NCBI GenBank assembly: GCA_017503735.1
Contig: JAFVSN010000006.1
Coordinates: 124,001-188,000, forward strand
Direction: 5' to 3'
DNA length: 64,000 bases
DNA from: Lachnospiraceae bacterium
Lineage (GTDB): Bacteria > Bacillota > Clostridia > Lachnospirales > Lachnospiraceae
Shown here: positions 8,111 to 17,262 of the stretch, piece by piece
How the letters are laid out: the number at the start of each line of letters is the position of its first letter
How positions within the stretch are numbered: the stretch's first letter is position 1
Notes under the pieces: model-generated
What the model was told of the DNA's origin: nothing
What the model saw: only the letters and a program-made list of their open reading frames with translations
Database searches by the model: none
Program-made: the position numbers and the translations under genes

Positions 8111-9340
8111 ATGAAAGTTGCCGGAATTATCGTAGAGTACAATCCCTTCCACAAGGGGCACGAATATCATATCGCAGAAACACGCCGCGTTACCGGGGCG
8201 GATTTTGTGGTGGCGGTCATGAGCGGTAATTTCACCCAAAGGGGAATTCCTGCATGTCTGGATAAGTTTACAAGGGCCGAATGTGCCCTTGCCTGCGGTG
8301 CCGACGTGGTGTTAGAACTTCCCTTCTGCTATGCTACCGGAAGCGCGGAGTATTTTGCGGAGGGTGCCGTTATGATTCTGGACAAACTGGGTTGTGTAGA
8401 CAGCCTTTGCTTCGGCACGGAGGCTCATGTCCCGATTTCTCTTTACACCGAAACCGCAGCTTTTTTGTGCGAGGAACCGGAGGAATATAAAAAGGCATTA
8501 CAGGAAGGGCTTCGCTCCGGTCTTACCTTCCCCCAGGCACGGCTTGCAGCCGCCCGCCCGCATTTATCCCCGGAAGCCCTGACTCTTTTAGAATCTCCCA
8601 ATGCCCTTTTGGGTTTAGAATATTGTAAGGCGTTATACCGCAGAAAAAGTAAAATAATTCCCCATGCCATTGCCAGAGTCGGCGGCGGCTATCATGAGGA
8701 ATCCCTTGTTTCCGAAGGCTTTTCCTCCGCCACCGCCCTTCGTTCCCTTCTAACCCCGGAGGACTCTTTTTCACATACCTTTCTTACGGAACTTCCGGAA
8801 GCTGCTTCCGCTCTTCTTGTAAAAAAACCGTATGCTCCGGTTTTTGCAGAGGATTTTCTTTCTCTGTACCGTTATGCCATAGCCCGGAACGCGGATCGGT
8901 TGAGCTCCTTTGCGGATGTATCCGATGAACTGGCAGGACGTCTTCGCAAACGTTTTCCGGTCTGTGACTACGAAACCTTTTTAGGTCATATCAAAACAAG
9001 ACAGTATACCCGCACCCGGATTGAGCGTTGTTTCTTGCATATTGTATTCGGCTTAGAGCAGAATACAATGGAGTCGTTCCGTCAAAACGAAGTATGCTAT
9101 GCCCGGATTTTAGGCTTTCGGGAACATGCAAGCTCTCTTTTAAAGGTTTGGAAAAAAACCGCCATGCTCCCGGTTCTTACAAAACTTGCCCAAAAGTCTA
9201 AACGTTGCAACGCATGGGAAAACGAACTGCTTTCCTTTGATATTGCCGCTACCGACCTTTACAACACGGTTGTGCAGCAAAAGCACGGTGTTCTTTTGCC
9301 GGATGACTTTTCATATACTCTTACAAATGCCAAGTTCTGA
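8111..9340 (+). CDS. tmcAL: tRNA(Met) cytidine acetate ligase (TmcAL)
   Basis: A 409-residue homologue of Bacillus YlbM/TmcAL, which makes N4-acetylcytidine at the wobble base of elongator tRNA(Met) using acetate and ATP. The N terminus MKVAGIIVEYNPFHKGHEYH carries the nucleotidyltransferase HxGH motif (about 14-17) and sets the start at 8111; an open frame extends 42 bases further upstream but lacks the conserved beginning. Further family features are VAVMSGNFTQRGIPA and the HAIARVGGGYH segment. The ribosome site AAGGAG is about 11 bases from the ATG, slightly long. It is followed 12 bp later by ylbJ, the common Clostridia order. Confidence 0.93.
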   Translation: MKVAGIIVEYNPFHKGHEYHIAETRRVTGADFVVAVMSGNFTQRGIPACLDKFTRAECALACGADVVLELPFCYATGSAEYFAEGAVMILDKLGCVDSLCFGTEAHVPISLYTETAAFLCEEPEEYKKALQEGLRSGLTFPQARLAAARPHLSPEALTLLESPNALLGLEYCKALYRRKSKIIPHAIARVGGGYHEESLVSEGFSSATALRSLLTPEDSFSHTFLTELPEAASALLVKKPYAPVFAEDFLSLYRYAIARNADRLSSFADVSDELAGRLRKRFPVCDYETFLGHIKTRQYTRTRIERCFLHIVFGLEQNTMESFRQNEVCYARILGFREHASSLLKVWKKTAMLPVLTKLAQKSKRCNAWENELLSFDIAATDLYNTVVQQKHGVLLPDDFSYTLTNAKF

Positions 9341-9352
9341 GTGAGGCTATCC

Positions 9353-10303
9353 ATGGCTTTGTCCGTAAATTTACGTTCCTGTCTCTTAAAGGGCTGTATG
9401 CTTCTTTTTTTAGTATGTCTTTTATTGTTTCCTTCTTCTGCTCTTTCCGGAGCCAAAAACGGACTTCTGCTTTGGTTCAATCAAGTACTGCCAAGCCTTC
9501 TTCCCTTTCTGATTTTATCCACACTTTTTCTTTCCACCGGGTTATCCGACAGTATCGCAAGACGACTGGCTCCGATTCTTTCTCCTGTTTTTGGTTGCTC
9601 TCCCTCCGGTTGCTATGCCGTGGTCATAGGTCTGATTGCAGGTCTTCCGGTAGGTGCTAAAACCATCGCCACCCTTACGGAATCCGGACGTATCACAAAA
9701 AAAGAAGGGCAATACCTCCTTCCGCTTTGTAACAATCCCAGTCCTTTGTTTTTATTGGGCTTTCTTTCCGTATCCGTACTGAAACGCCCGGATTTACGCT
9801 ATCTTGTATTACTCATCGTCACCCTGTCCTCTATTATCGCAGCCAAACTCTTGCGTCCGCGGGATAAAAACGCACTTCGACACCGGTCCTTTCCTTCCGC
9901 AACACAAAAGATTCCCTTTTCATTTTCCTTTCTGATGTTGGATGCTGCCATTGAACAAGCCTTTCTGGTCCTGACCAGAGTGGGTGGCTATATCATTCTC
10001 TTTTCGGTGTTTGCGGAATTTCTGGCAGAACTTCCCCTTCCAACCATTTTCCTTGCCTGTGTGGGGTCTCTTCTTGAAATTACTACCGGAAGTACCGCAC
10101 TTTGTTCCCTTCCCCTTTCTTCACAACTATTCATTCCTCTTACCGTCGGCTTTGTTACCTTCGGCGGTCTTTCTACAGCGGCACAAACAAAAAGTGTGCT
10201 GGCGGGAACCTCGTTCCCGTTCGCACACTATCTCATCACAAAAGCGGTTGCAGGACTTATCGCCGGTGTCCTTACGACACTGCTCCTACACGTTCTCCCC
10301 TAG
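9353..10303 (+). CDS. ylbJ: YlbJ-like sporulation integral membrane protein
   Basis: A 316-residue polytopic membrane protein with roughly eight hydrophobic segments. GLIAGLPVGAKTIA and LLPLCNNPSPLFLLG match the nucleoside-recognition (Gate) repeats of YlbJ/SpoIIM-type sporulation proteins, and FVTFGGLSTAAQTKSVL is the second Gate-like half. In Bacillus YlbJ is needed for spore cortex formation (family knowledge). The ATG at 9353 has GAGTGAGG six bases upstream; a GTG at 9341 would overlap that ribosome site. At 316 residues it is somewhat shorter than many homologues. It converges on the coiled-coil gene at 10328. Confidence 0.85.
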   Translation: MALSVNLRSCLLKGCMLLFLVCLLLFPSSALSGAKNGLLLWFNQVLPSLLPFLILSTLFLSTGLSDSIARRLAPILSPVFGCSPSGCYAVVIGLIAGLPVGAKTIATLTESGRITKKEGQYLLPLCNNPSPLFLLGFLSVSVLKRPDLRYLVLLIVTLSSIIAAKLLRPRDKNALRHRSFPSATQKIPFSFSFLMLDAAIEQAFLVLTRVGGYIILFSVFAEFLAELPLPTIFLACVGSLLEITTGSTALCSLPLSSQLFIPLTVGFVTFGGLSTAAQTKSVLAGTSFPFAHYLITKAVAGLIAGVLTTLLLHVLP

Positions 10304-10327
10304 GCTAACACCAAGGAATGAATACAA

Positions 10328-10978
10328 TTATTCTTCCGTATCGATGTTATCCAAAAAAGAATTTTCGTCAAACTCAAAATCATCCTCACCCGATTCACTG
10401 ACCGGAGTTCTTTCCGGCTCCATTTCCTGCGGGTCGATTTCTCCGTTTAACTCTCTGCGATTTGCCGCTACAATTTCAAGGTTCTGACGCATGGACTCTA
10501 ACATTGCATCGGAACGGTTCTTCGTAATTTCAAAGGTGGAAGCCAATAACTGTTCCACACGACCTAACATATCATTCGTATAGCCCAGCGCACCCTGACG
10601 AATCTGTATTGCTTCTTCCTGTGCCTGCGCCACCAAAGCCTCCGCATGTTCCGTCGCCTGACGCACCATCTCGTTTGCCTGATAGTACGCCTGCTGCGTA
10701 ATCTCATTCTCATTTACCAACATCTGGGCCTGGGCTCTTGCTGCCTGTTCAATGGCAGAAGCCTTGTCCTCCGCATCGGCAATAATTGCATCGCGGTTAG
10801 CAATCATTTTCTGACAACGCTTAATTTCTTCCGGCACCTTTAAACGCAACTCATCCAATAAGTCGTACAACTCTTCCTTCGGTACAATGACCTTGGAGCC
10901 GGAAAATGCCGAAGCCTTACAGCTCTCAACAAATTCAAAGATTTCTTCAATCAACTGTTCAATTCGTTTCGTACTCAT
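10328..10978 (-). CDS. Coiled-coil protein conserved beside coaD
   Basis: A 216-residue hydrophilic protein with no signal peptide or membrane helix. Residues ~60-185 form a long Ala/Gln/Glu-rich coiled coil ([35 protein letters not shown]) ending in a strongly acidic tail ([20 protein letters not shown]). Such proteins are often labelled V-type ATPase subunit H-like or DivIVA-like because of the coiled coil alone; no enzymatic motif is visible. The ATG overlaps the coaD stop by 4 bp, so it is translationally coupled to coaD and rsmD. Function unknown; a scaffold role is a guess. Confidence 0.85.
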   Translation of the reverse strand: MSTKRIEQLIEEIFEFVESCKASAFSGSKVIVPKEELYDLLDELRLKVPEEIKRCQKMIANRDAIIADAEDKASAIEQAARAQAQMLVNENEITQQAYYQANEMVRQATEHAEALVAQAQEEAIQIRQGALGYTNDMLGRVEQLLASTFEITKNRSDAMLESMRQNLEIVAANRRELNGEIDPQEMEPERTPVSESGEDDFEFDENSFLDNIDTEE

Positions 10979-11469
10979 ACTGCCTCTCCTCGCTTTGCTT
11001 TTTTATATACATCCTCCATAATACACTGCGGAACAAAATGACTGATATCCCCACCATAACTTGCAATCTCCCGCACAATACTGGAACTCAGATACGCATA
11101 TTCCACATTCGTAGTTAAAAATACCGTGTCCACATCCGGACGCAATCGCTTATTGGTTTGCGCCAACTGCAACTCGTACTCAAAATCGGTTACTGCCCGC
11201 AAGCCGCGGATAATGGTACGAGTACCGTACTCTACCGCACAATCCACCAACAAACCGTCAAAAGAAATAATACGGACGTTCGGAATATCTGCGGTGACAC
11301 GCTTTAATAACTCAATTCTTTCTTCCGTGGAAAACATATTCTTTTTCGTACTGTTTTTTAAAACTCCGATTATGAGTTCATCTACAATATCGGCCGCTCT
11401 GCGGATAATATCCAAATGTCCCAGAGTTACCGGATCAAAACTTCCCGGATATAATCCTCTTCTCATCAT
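10975..11469 (-). CDS. coaD: Phosphopantetheine adenylyltransferase
   Basis: A 164-residue enzyme that transfers AMP from ATP to 4'-phosphopantetheine, the penultimate step of coenzyme A synthesis, in the cytosol. The start [18 protein letters not shown] contains the T/HxGH nucleotide-binding motif; [19 protein letters not shown] and the ISSSIVREI-like segment ([14 protein letters not shown]) are family hallmarks. Length is normal. Two tandem ATG codons follow GGAGAAGAAAGC; either may be used. It overlaps rsmD upstream and the coiled-coil gene downstream by 4 bp each. Confidence 0.97.
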   Translation of the reverse strand: MMRRGLYPGSFDPVTLGHLDIIRRAADIVDELIIGVLKNSTKKNMFSTEERIELLKRVTADIPNVRIISFDGLLVDCAVEYGTRTIIRGLRAVTDFEYELQLAQTNKRLRPDVDTVFLTTNVEYAYLSSSIVREIASYGGDISHFVPQCIMEDVYKKAKRGEAV

Positions 11470-12017
11470 GCTTTCTTCTCCAAAAATATATGTTTATTCG
11501 ACCCGTAACTTTTTTCCCTGTAAATCGTAAAGCCCAAGGATTCCGCATAGGACATGTCCATATCGGACAACCCTTCTACAATGATCTTTGTATACGCATC
11601 CACATAAGGAGCATTACTTAAAATCTCAAGTACCTTCTTTTCCCACAAAAGACCATAGGGCGGGTCCATAAAAATCAAATCAAAAGGGGTGTGCTGTAAG
11701 GTACGAAGCACGGATAACACATCCCCTGCTTTCACCTGCGCTTCCGCTTCAAACCGGGTTGCTTTTAAATTCGTCCGGATACAGGCAAGGGCATCCTTAT
11801 CCTGCTCTACCAGTATCGCTTCCTTTGCCCCGCGACTTAAAGCCTCAATCCCGATTGCTCCGCTGCCGGAAAACAAATCCAAAAACGCAGCCCCCGGAAC
11901 ATCCGGTTGCAGAATATTGAACAACGTCTCTTTAATCCGGTCCGTGGTAGGACGAACTTTATCTCCTTTTACGGTGGTCAGTCGGATACTTCGTCTGGAA
12001 CCCCCTATGACTCTCAT
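11466..12017 (-). CDS. rsmD: 16S rRNA (guanine(966)-N(2))-methyltransferase
   Basis: A 183-residue Rossmann-fold methyltransferase of the RsmD family, which methylates G966 of 16S rRNA. The family start MRVIGG, the [15 protein letters not shown] stretch, the SAM-binding [17 protein letters not shown] and the catalytic DPPY are visible. The ATG at 12017 follows GGAGGAGGAGCG closely; a longer frame of eight more codons would place the start inside the ribosome site. First gene of the rsmD-coaD-coiled-coil unit, with 4-bp overlaps. Confidence 0.96.
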   Translation of the reverse strand: MRVIGGSRRSIRLTTVKGDKVRPTTDRIKETLFNILQPDVPGAAFLDLFSGSGAIGIEALSRGAKEAILVEQDKDALACIRTNLKATRFEAEAQVKAGDVLSVLRTLQHTPFDLIFMDPPYGLLWEKKVLEILSNAPYVDAYTKIIVEGLSDMDMSYAESLGFTIYREKSYGSNKHIFLEKKA

Positions 12018-12104
12018 CGCTCCTCCTCCAAACATGCACACTTATATAATTTTAGTGTATCGCATCTTCCTATGAAATGCAACAATTATTTCATAATTAG
12101 GACG

Positions 12105-12140
12105 AAAAAACTAGGGCCGCCACAAAAGTGGCGACCCTAA
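12105..12140 (-). terminator. Intrinsic terminator of the spore-protein gene
   Basis: On the minus strand AGGGTCGCCAC, loop TTTT and GTGGCGGCCCT form an 11-bp stem with one mismatch, followed by TAG and a T6 run. It lies about 25 bases after the stop of the spore-protein gene and separates it from rsmD. Confidence 0.85.
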
Positions 12141-12165
12141 TCATACGTTAGAATCCGACCGATTC

Positions 12166-12369
12166 TTACTTACCGGACATAGACTCTTCCTGACGCTTAA
12201 TCATCTGACGAACCATCTCGCCACCAACAGAACCGTTCTGAGCGCTGGTTAAATCACCGTTATAACCCTGCTTTAACGGAACACCGATTTCAGATGCAAC
12301 TTCCATCTTGAAACGATCCATAGCTTCTCTTGCTTCCGGAACTTCTACACGATTTCTACCTCTGGACAT
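12166..12369 (-). CDS. Small acid-soluble spore protein, alpha/beta type
   Basis: A 67-residue DNA-binding spore protein. EAREAMDRFKMEVASEIGV contains the germination-protease cleavage region (EVASE) and GDLTSAQNGSVGGEMVRQMI the conserved C-terminal half of alpha/beta SASPs, which coat and protect DNA in dormant spores. The ATG at 12369 lies eight bases after AAGGAG; an in-frame GTG three codons upstream is too near the ribosome site. This is direct evidence that the organism makes endospores. No sigma-G promoter was identified with confidence. Confidence 0.96.
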   Translation of the reverse strand: MSRGRNRVEVPEAREAMDRFKMEVASEIGVPLKQGYNGDLTSAQNGSVGGEMVRQMIKRQEESMSGK

Positions 12370-12511
12370 AGTATACACTCCTTCCTAAATTCCCGCGATG
12401 CGGGCTGTTTCAAAGTTTCATAATCGTTGATACCCGCACCGCTTTCGCTGTGTGTGTATCTCTTGATTACGGTGATATTATATGTCCTTTCCCATAAAAT
12501 AAACTGGAAGA

Positions 12512-12694
12512 TTACACCGTTCTTTCCTGTTCCTTCAATTGAATTTCTTCCTCTTTTTCTTTTCGTACCGCATCAAAAATCAAAGCAATCAAACCTAAAA
12601 TGCAAAGTGCAGCAAAAAAAGCAAGTACGCCCTCCTGAAATGCAAGCCAAAAAATCAAACCAATCATAAAAATCGAAAAAAGAGTTGCTGTCAT
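12512..12694 (-). CDS. Small single-helix membrane protein
   Basis: A 60-residue protein. Residues ~3-42 are hydrophobic (one long or two short helices) and the C terminus is highly charged (DAVRKEKEEEIQLKEQERTV). The ATG at 12694 follows GGAGGATACGACA; a longer frame begins upstream inside the leader hairpin. No family was recognised. Its ribosome site is fused to the U-tract of a terminator-like hairpin (12708-12750), so it may be made only by read-through from the glycan operon. It is the last gene of that block before the spore-protein gene. Confidence 0.7.
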   Translation of the reverse strand: MTATLFSIFMIGLIFWLAFQEGVLAFFAALCILGLIALIFDAVRKEKEEEIQLKEQERTV

Positions 12695-12707
12695 TGTCGT
12701 ATCCTCC

Positions 12708-12750
12708 AAAAAAATAGAACTATAATAAGTTTTCCTTATTACAGTTCTAT
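12708..12750 (-). terminator. Terminator-like hairpin whose U-tract abuts a ribosome site
   Basis: On the minus strand ATAGAACT-G-TAATAAG, loop GAAAA and CTTATTA-T-AGTTCTAT form a 15-bp stem with one internal mismatch, followed by T7 and immediately GGAGG of the 60-aa gene. It lies about 30 bases after the stop of the DUF2298 gene. It can serve as that operon's terminator and as an attenuator for the small gene. Confidence 0.8.
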
Positions 12751-12782
12751 TTATAGCTCTTTTTCTGTCCTATAAAACGGAC

Positions 12783-15341
12783 TTATTTGATTTTCACTAA
12801 AAATGTCTCATACTTCGGAGAGATACTTTCACCCTCATATACAACATCTCCCAAGGAACGCAGATACTCATAGTCGAGCAACGAGTACCCTTCATCCGTT
12901 TTGTATTTTTCATACTCCAGTCTGCCCACATAGATATAGTCCACATCATATTCCTCTAACAAAAACAACCCTAATTCTTTGTCGGCACAGGTATAAATGG
13001 CTTCCACGTCATCCCGTCTGACATTTAATGCTTCCACATCGTTTTTCCACAGCCACTCGTGATGATGCCAACCGGCAATGGTGGAGCTTCCGGTCATAAA
13101 GGAAATACGACAGAACACATTTCCCACCTTTCCCTCTACGCGCCAGCTTCCGCCATGGGCTTCCAATATGGTCGGTCTTCCTTCTATATTCTCATTAATC
13201 CAATCGATTGCAGCCCAGTCGTCGTCTGTAATGTCCGGAATTCCGTCTGTGGAATTTAAAGAAACATATCTGTCCGGCTGTTTATAATCACCGGCCCACA
13301 TCTCCCATCCGTCACCATAGTACTTAAGGTTCCGAGAGAAAATAAACAACAGCAGGGCACCGCCCAAAAACTGCTTTCCGTTTTTCGGAAGGAACATCCA
13401 CTTTGTAATCAGCATACCGGCACAAAGCGCCAACAAAATAAACGCCTGATACGTCAGTTTAAACATGGTATTGGAACGCTGATTGACGGAACCGTAAATA
13501 TCCTTAATATATACAAGCTCCGGAATCAAAATCAAACCGAGCGCACAAAGCCCCAAAATCAAGATAAACAGTTCCGATACCTTTAAATGTTGCAACCATG
13601 CAAAAAATACGTTTTTATGCTCGGTGGCTGTAATCCCTTCCGCTCTCCGTTTCTGCTCCTCTTTAATACAGCCTACCAAAAATGCGATTATCATGACAAT
13701 CGGCATTCCCCAGACTACAATCATCTGATACACTTCCGTATGTCTGTCGCAAATTCCGATTCCGTTGGCCATACTCTCAAAGTGGAAATTGAAAACAAAG
13801 GAGGTAATATACGAAATCACAAGGAACTCTACCGCATGTATCGCCGTAAGCAGAAATGTCTTTTTGCTAAATCCGCAAATCACTGCGTTGGACACCAAAA
13901 TCACCGCACCGCATACCACAAAGTAAATCGGGAAATCCCAGTAGTTGGTCATCTGGAAAATACCGCAGAAAAAGCTCAGGGCAATAATATTCGGATTTAC
14001 GATTTCTTTCCATAATATAAGCGGCTCAAATTCACCTGCTACCGCACGTTTCATACGATCTCGCCGCGCCAGTAAAAATGCAAATAAAATTCCCACCAGC
14101 GTAAGCACATTCATAATATCCAGCACATGGGCATGTAAGTCTCCCAAAATAAAGGAATAAGCCGGCATTTCATGAATGGTCTGATCCAGCGCTTCGCCCT
14201 GGTGTCCGATATAACGGGTCGGATCGGATATCCAGTAAGAATGATTCCCGTCTACGCCTAGAATATCACAAATAATCGGCCCTACCTTACGATATAACCA
14301 ATAGTGATTTGTGCAGGAAAACGAAACTCCAAGTCCGGCTACCATTCCCGCAAACCACGGCAGTACCTGTTGCAAAATCGGCACCGATGCCACCGTTCTT
14401 TTCCCTTTCAGCAGGTAAGCTTCGCTACGTTCCTTCATGTATGTCTCAAACACACGTGCCACCACTCCGTAAGCCAACAACACACCAAAGGTAGCAACAC
14501 TCATCAACGCCAGATTATAACCGTAATCCACGGTAACACCTGCCATCTTTGATAAAAAGGTGCTGAGATACTGCCCGAAATAATAATAATTCAAATACGT
14601 TCCGGAATACCAAAAATCCTCCGGCGGCATATACTCGGACTTATAGATACTAAGCATAATTCCGTAGTCCATCGGTCCTTCCGTCTGACAGGAAAAATCC
14701 GGTTTGAAACATTTTAAATAGGTCACACCGATAAACACTAAAAAGAACAGTACTTCGTACCAGATTGCCTTTGTAATTACCCCGGAACCGTCGGTAATTC
14801 CCAAAAACTTCAGTACCGGAATTTTCTTCCGTCTGCACAGAAAAATCAGCAATCCGTAATTTACAACAACGCAAAGTCCCAACACCACAAATCCCGTTGT
14901 CACGGTAAACTTTGCAATATGAAGCCCTGCAAGCACATATACAAACCATCCGGTAAATACAAAGCCTAACATCTTTCCGAAAATATATCCCCGGTCGGAG
15001 AACTTACGGAACAACAACGCCGTTAATGGGAAAAAACTGATTCCGAAAGCAAGCAACATTCCCCACCAGCGTTTGATCTGTAACAAATCCTTTGTCTTAA
15101 AAGAGCCAAACCAAAGCTTCCACTCGTTTTTCTCCATAAATAAGTCAAAGGAATCCTTCCACTCTCTGGCTTCTACGCTGCCTTCCCCGAGAGAAATCGC
15201 CTTGCGCTCTGCCCATGCCTCCAGTTTTTCAATCAGATTAATCCGGAAAGACTCGTCTACTATATCCCAAAGCCACAGGAAAATAAGAATTCCAAGAAAA
15301 CCAAGTCCTATTTCCCAGCACAATTTTTTTATATTTTTCAT
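12783..15341 (-). CDS. Large DUF2298-family polytopic membrane protein
   Basis: An ~852-residue membrane protein with many hydrophobic helices through residue ~680 and a soluble C-terminal portion. Recognisable DUF2298 (Chlor_Arch_YYY) features are the YYYFGQYLSTFLSK tyrosine run, the acidic/histidine loop GDLHAHVLDIMN, TNYWDFPIYF, and WHHHEW near the C terminus. The family is believed to include GT-C-like glycosyltransferases using lipid-linked sugars; no activity has been shown for this one. The ATG at 15341 was chosen; a GTG four codons upstream is possible and neither has an ideal ribosome site. It is the last large gene of the glycan block after a dolichyl-phosphate-type GT2, which could supply its lipid-linked donor (inference). 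Confidence 0.8.
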   Translation of the reverse strand: MKNIKKLCWEIGLGFLGILIFLWLWDIVDESFRINLIEKLEAWAERKAISLGEGSVEAREWKDSFDLFMEKNEWKLWFGSFKTKDLLQIKRWWGMLLAFGISFFPLTALLFRKFSDRGYIFGKMLGFVFTGWFVYVLAGLHIAKFTVTTGFVVLGLCVVVNYGLLIFLCRRKKIPVLKFLGITDGSGVITKAIWYEVLFFLVFIGVTYLKCFKPDFSCQTEGPMDYGIMLSIYKSEYMPPEDFWYSGTYLNYYYFGQYLSTFLSKMAGVTVDYGYNLALMSVATFGVLLAYGVVARVFETYMKERSEAYLLKGKRTVASVPILQQVLPWFAGMVAGLGVSFSCTNHYWLYRKVGPIICDILGVDGNHSYWISDPTRYIGHQGEALDQTIHEMPAYSFILGDLHAHVLDIMNVLTLVGILFAFLLARRDRMKRAVAGEFEPLILWKEIVNPNIIALSFFCGIFQMTNYWDFPIYFVVCGAVILVSNAVICGFSKKTFLLTAIHAVEFLVISYITSFVFNFHFESMANGIGICDRHTEVYQMIVVWGMPIVMIIAFLVGCIKEEQKRRAEGITATEHKNVFFAWLQHLKVSELFILILGLCALGLILIPELVYIKDIYGSVNQRSNTMFKLTYQAFILLALCAGMLITKWMFLPKNGKQFLGGALLLFIFSRNLKYYGDGWEMWAGDYKQPDRYVSLNSTDGIPDITDDDWAAIDWINENIEGRPTILEAHGGSWRVEGKVGNVFCRISFMTGSSTIAGWHHHEWLWKNDVEALNVRRDDVEAIYTCADKELGLFLLEEYDVDYIYVGRLEYEKYKTDEGYSLLDYEYLRSLGDVVYEGESISPKYETFLVKIK

Positions 15342-15363
15342 ATCCGGTACCACACTCTCTTAC

Positions 15364-16092
15364 TTACTTTTCTTCCTTACAAGCCTGATTTACCATCTTG
15401 TTAATCTTAATGAAATCTCCGACCGCTTTTTTCCCGATTTTAAAGATACGCTTCATGTTGATGGAATTTACACCACCTTGACGCGGACGGAACGTAATCG
15501 GAATATACTTCACCGGCAACTTCTTCTTTGCAAAAATCACGGAAATTACAACGTTGGATAAATTGTAATCCTTCGGAATAAGCGGAAGTACTTTTTTCAG
15601 TTCCTCTGCCTGCATCAGACGGAACGGCGTATTGGCATCCGTTAATTTTACATGGAACAGCAAAAAGCACACCAGTTTTAAGGTCTTTGTTACAAATACA
15701 CGGGATGCGCCGTCTTCTCTCTTGTTTCGATGTCCGATGACCATGGCATACTGATTACGAAGCTCCCAGAACTCGGCAAACTCTTCTGCCTTTGTCTGTC
15801 CGTCGGAGTCGGTCTGGAATACAAAATCCGCACCCTGTTCCAAAGCATAATTATATCCGTACAGAAGTGTCGCACCGTGACCGCCGTTGGGCTTGGTAAG
15901 TGCAATTAACTGCGGATACTTTGCTTCCGCTTCTTTCAGTATCGCATAAGTATTATCCTTACTTCCGTCATCGATAATGACAAGACGGCTGTCTGCTCCG
16001 GCTGATACCGCCACCGGATGCCAGTCTTCGATGACACTCTGAATTGTCTCCTGCTCGTTATAAGCCGGAATTACAATATACAACTTGTCCAT
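15364..16092 (-). CDS. Family 2 glycosyltransferase, polyprenyl-phosphate sugar synthase-like
   Basis: A 242-residue GT-A fold enzyme without C-terminal membrane helices. IVIPAYNEQETI and LVIIDDGSKDNTY form the nucleotide-sugar site and QTDSDGQ holds the DxD metal ligand; ITFRPRQGGVNSIN is the acceptor-side segment typical of dolichyl- or undecaprenyl-phosphate sugar synthases. It probably makes a lipid-linked monosaccharide for the neighbouring multi-helix proteins (inference). It lies 47 bp after glf and 22 bp before the DUF2298 gene in the same direction. Confidence 0.88.
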   Translation of the reverse strand: MDKLYIVIPAYNEQETIQSVIEDWHPVAVSAGADSRLVIIDDGSKDNTYAILKEAEAKYPQLIALTKPNGGHGATLLYGYNYALEQGADFVFQTDSDGQTKAEEFAEFWELRNQYAMVIGHRNKREDGASRVFVTKTLKLVCFLLFHVKLTDANTPFRLMQAEELKKVLPLIPKDYNLSNVVISVIFAKKKLPVKYIPITFRPRQGGVNSINMKRIFKIGKKAVGDFIKINKMVNQACKEEK

Positions 16093-16139
16093 ATGCCTTC
16101 TCCTTTATCTTTCAATCGCTTTCTTTCCCATTTACTCTC

Positions 16140-17234
16140 TTACTTTGCAAGCTTTTCTTCGAACAAATTCAGCGCACTGCGTACCACCGCATCCATATTG
16201 TAGTAGCGGTACTCTGCCAAACGTCCGATAAAGAATACATTGGTTTCTTTCTCCATTTCCTGACGATACTTCGCAAACTGTTCCTTATACTCTGCCGTCG
16301 GGAACGGATAATACGGTTCACCTTCGGAATTCGGGAACTCTTTTAAAATCGTAGTCTTCTCATGCTTCTGCCAGGTCATCTTCTTAAACTCGGTGATTCT
16401 GGTAAAATCATAGTCATTCGGATAATTAACTACCGGTGCTTCCTGGTAGGATTCACAGTCCAAAGTTTCAAACTCAAACCGGATGCTGCGGTATGCCATT
16501 TTCCCGTACTTATAGTCATAGAAATAATCCGTCGGACCGGTATAGATGAGGGCATCGTATTCCAAATCATTGATGATTTCCTTGTAGTCCGTATTTAACA
16601 TAATCTTGATGTTCGGATTCTTTACCATATTCTCGCACATCTTGGTATAACCGTGGCGCGGCATTCCCTGATACTTGTCCGCAAAATATCTGGTATCACG
16701 ATTGGTTCTTACCGGAATCCGGGCAATAATGGAAGTATCAATCTCCGCCGGGTCAAGTCCCCACTGCTTCTTTGTGTAATTCTCGAAGAACTTCCGGTAA
16801 ATCTCCTCGCCGACTTTGCTTAATGCCACATCACGGCTGGTCTTAATCTCCGGAATATCCACTGCCTGTTTCTTGAAAAAATCTTCTACTTCAAAGGTAC
16901 TTAAGTTTAAATTATACAGCTTGTTTACCGTTTCCACCGTAATCGGCATCGGAATCAGATTGCCGTCTACATAAGAAAGAACTCTGTGCCAGAAATCGTT
17001 CCATTTGGTAAACTGACTTAAATACTCGTAAACTCCCTTATCATTGGTATGGAAAATGTGTGGTCCGTAATTATGAATCAGCACACCGTCCTCATTATAA
17101 GAGTCATATACGTTACCGCCGATATGCCCTCTCTTCTCGATAATCAGTACCTTCTTGTCCAGTACGTTGGCAATCCGTTCTGCCACCGTCAGGCCCGCAA
17201 GGCCCGCACCTACCACTACATAATCAAACTTCAT
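16140..17234 (-). CDS. glf: UDP-galactopyranose mutase
   Basis: A 364-residue FAD enzyme converting UDP-galactopyranose to UDP-galactofuranose. The N terminus FDYVVVGAGLAGLTVAERIA is the dinucleotide fold, followed by IEKRGHIGGNVYD; HNYGPHIFHTND and the YTGPTDYFYDY and VNYPNDYDFTRITEFK segments are signatures of bacterial Glf. The ATG at 17234 is seven bases after AAGGAG; an ATG two codons earlier would touch the ribosome site. It shows that the neighbouring glycan genes probably build a galactofuranose-containing surface polymer. No dedicated galactofuranosyltransferase was recognised in the window. Confidence 0.96.
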   Translation of the reverse strand: MKFDYVVVGAGLAGLTVAERIANVLDKKVLIIEKRGHIGGNVYDSYNEDGVLIHNYGPHIFHTNDKGVYEYLSQFTKWNDFWHRVLSYVDGNLIPMPITVETVNKLYNLNLSTFEVEDFFKKQAVDIPEIKTSRDVALSKVGEEIYRKFFENYTKKQWGLDPAEIDTSIIARIPVRTNRDTRYFADKYQGMPRHGYTKMCENMVKNPNIKIMLNTDYKEIINDLEYDALIYTGPTDYFYDYKYGKMAYRSIRFEFETLDCESYQEAPVVNYPNDYDFTRITEFKKMTWQKHEKTTILKEFPNSEGEPYYPFPTAEYKEQFAKYRQEMEKETNVFFIGRLAEYRYYNMDAVVRSALNLFEEKLAK

Positions 17235-17262
17235 TCCCATTCTCCTTCCGTTCCTGTCTTCC

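Noticed and set aside
12370-12511. Sigma-G promoter of the spore-protein gene
   Set aside because: CATATAA near 12478-12484 has no matching -35 at proper distance, so no promoter is claimed.
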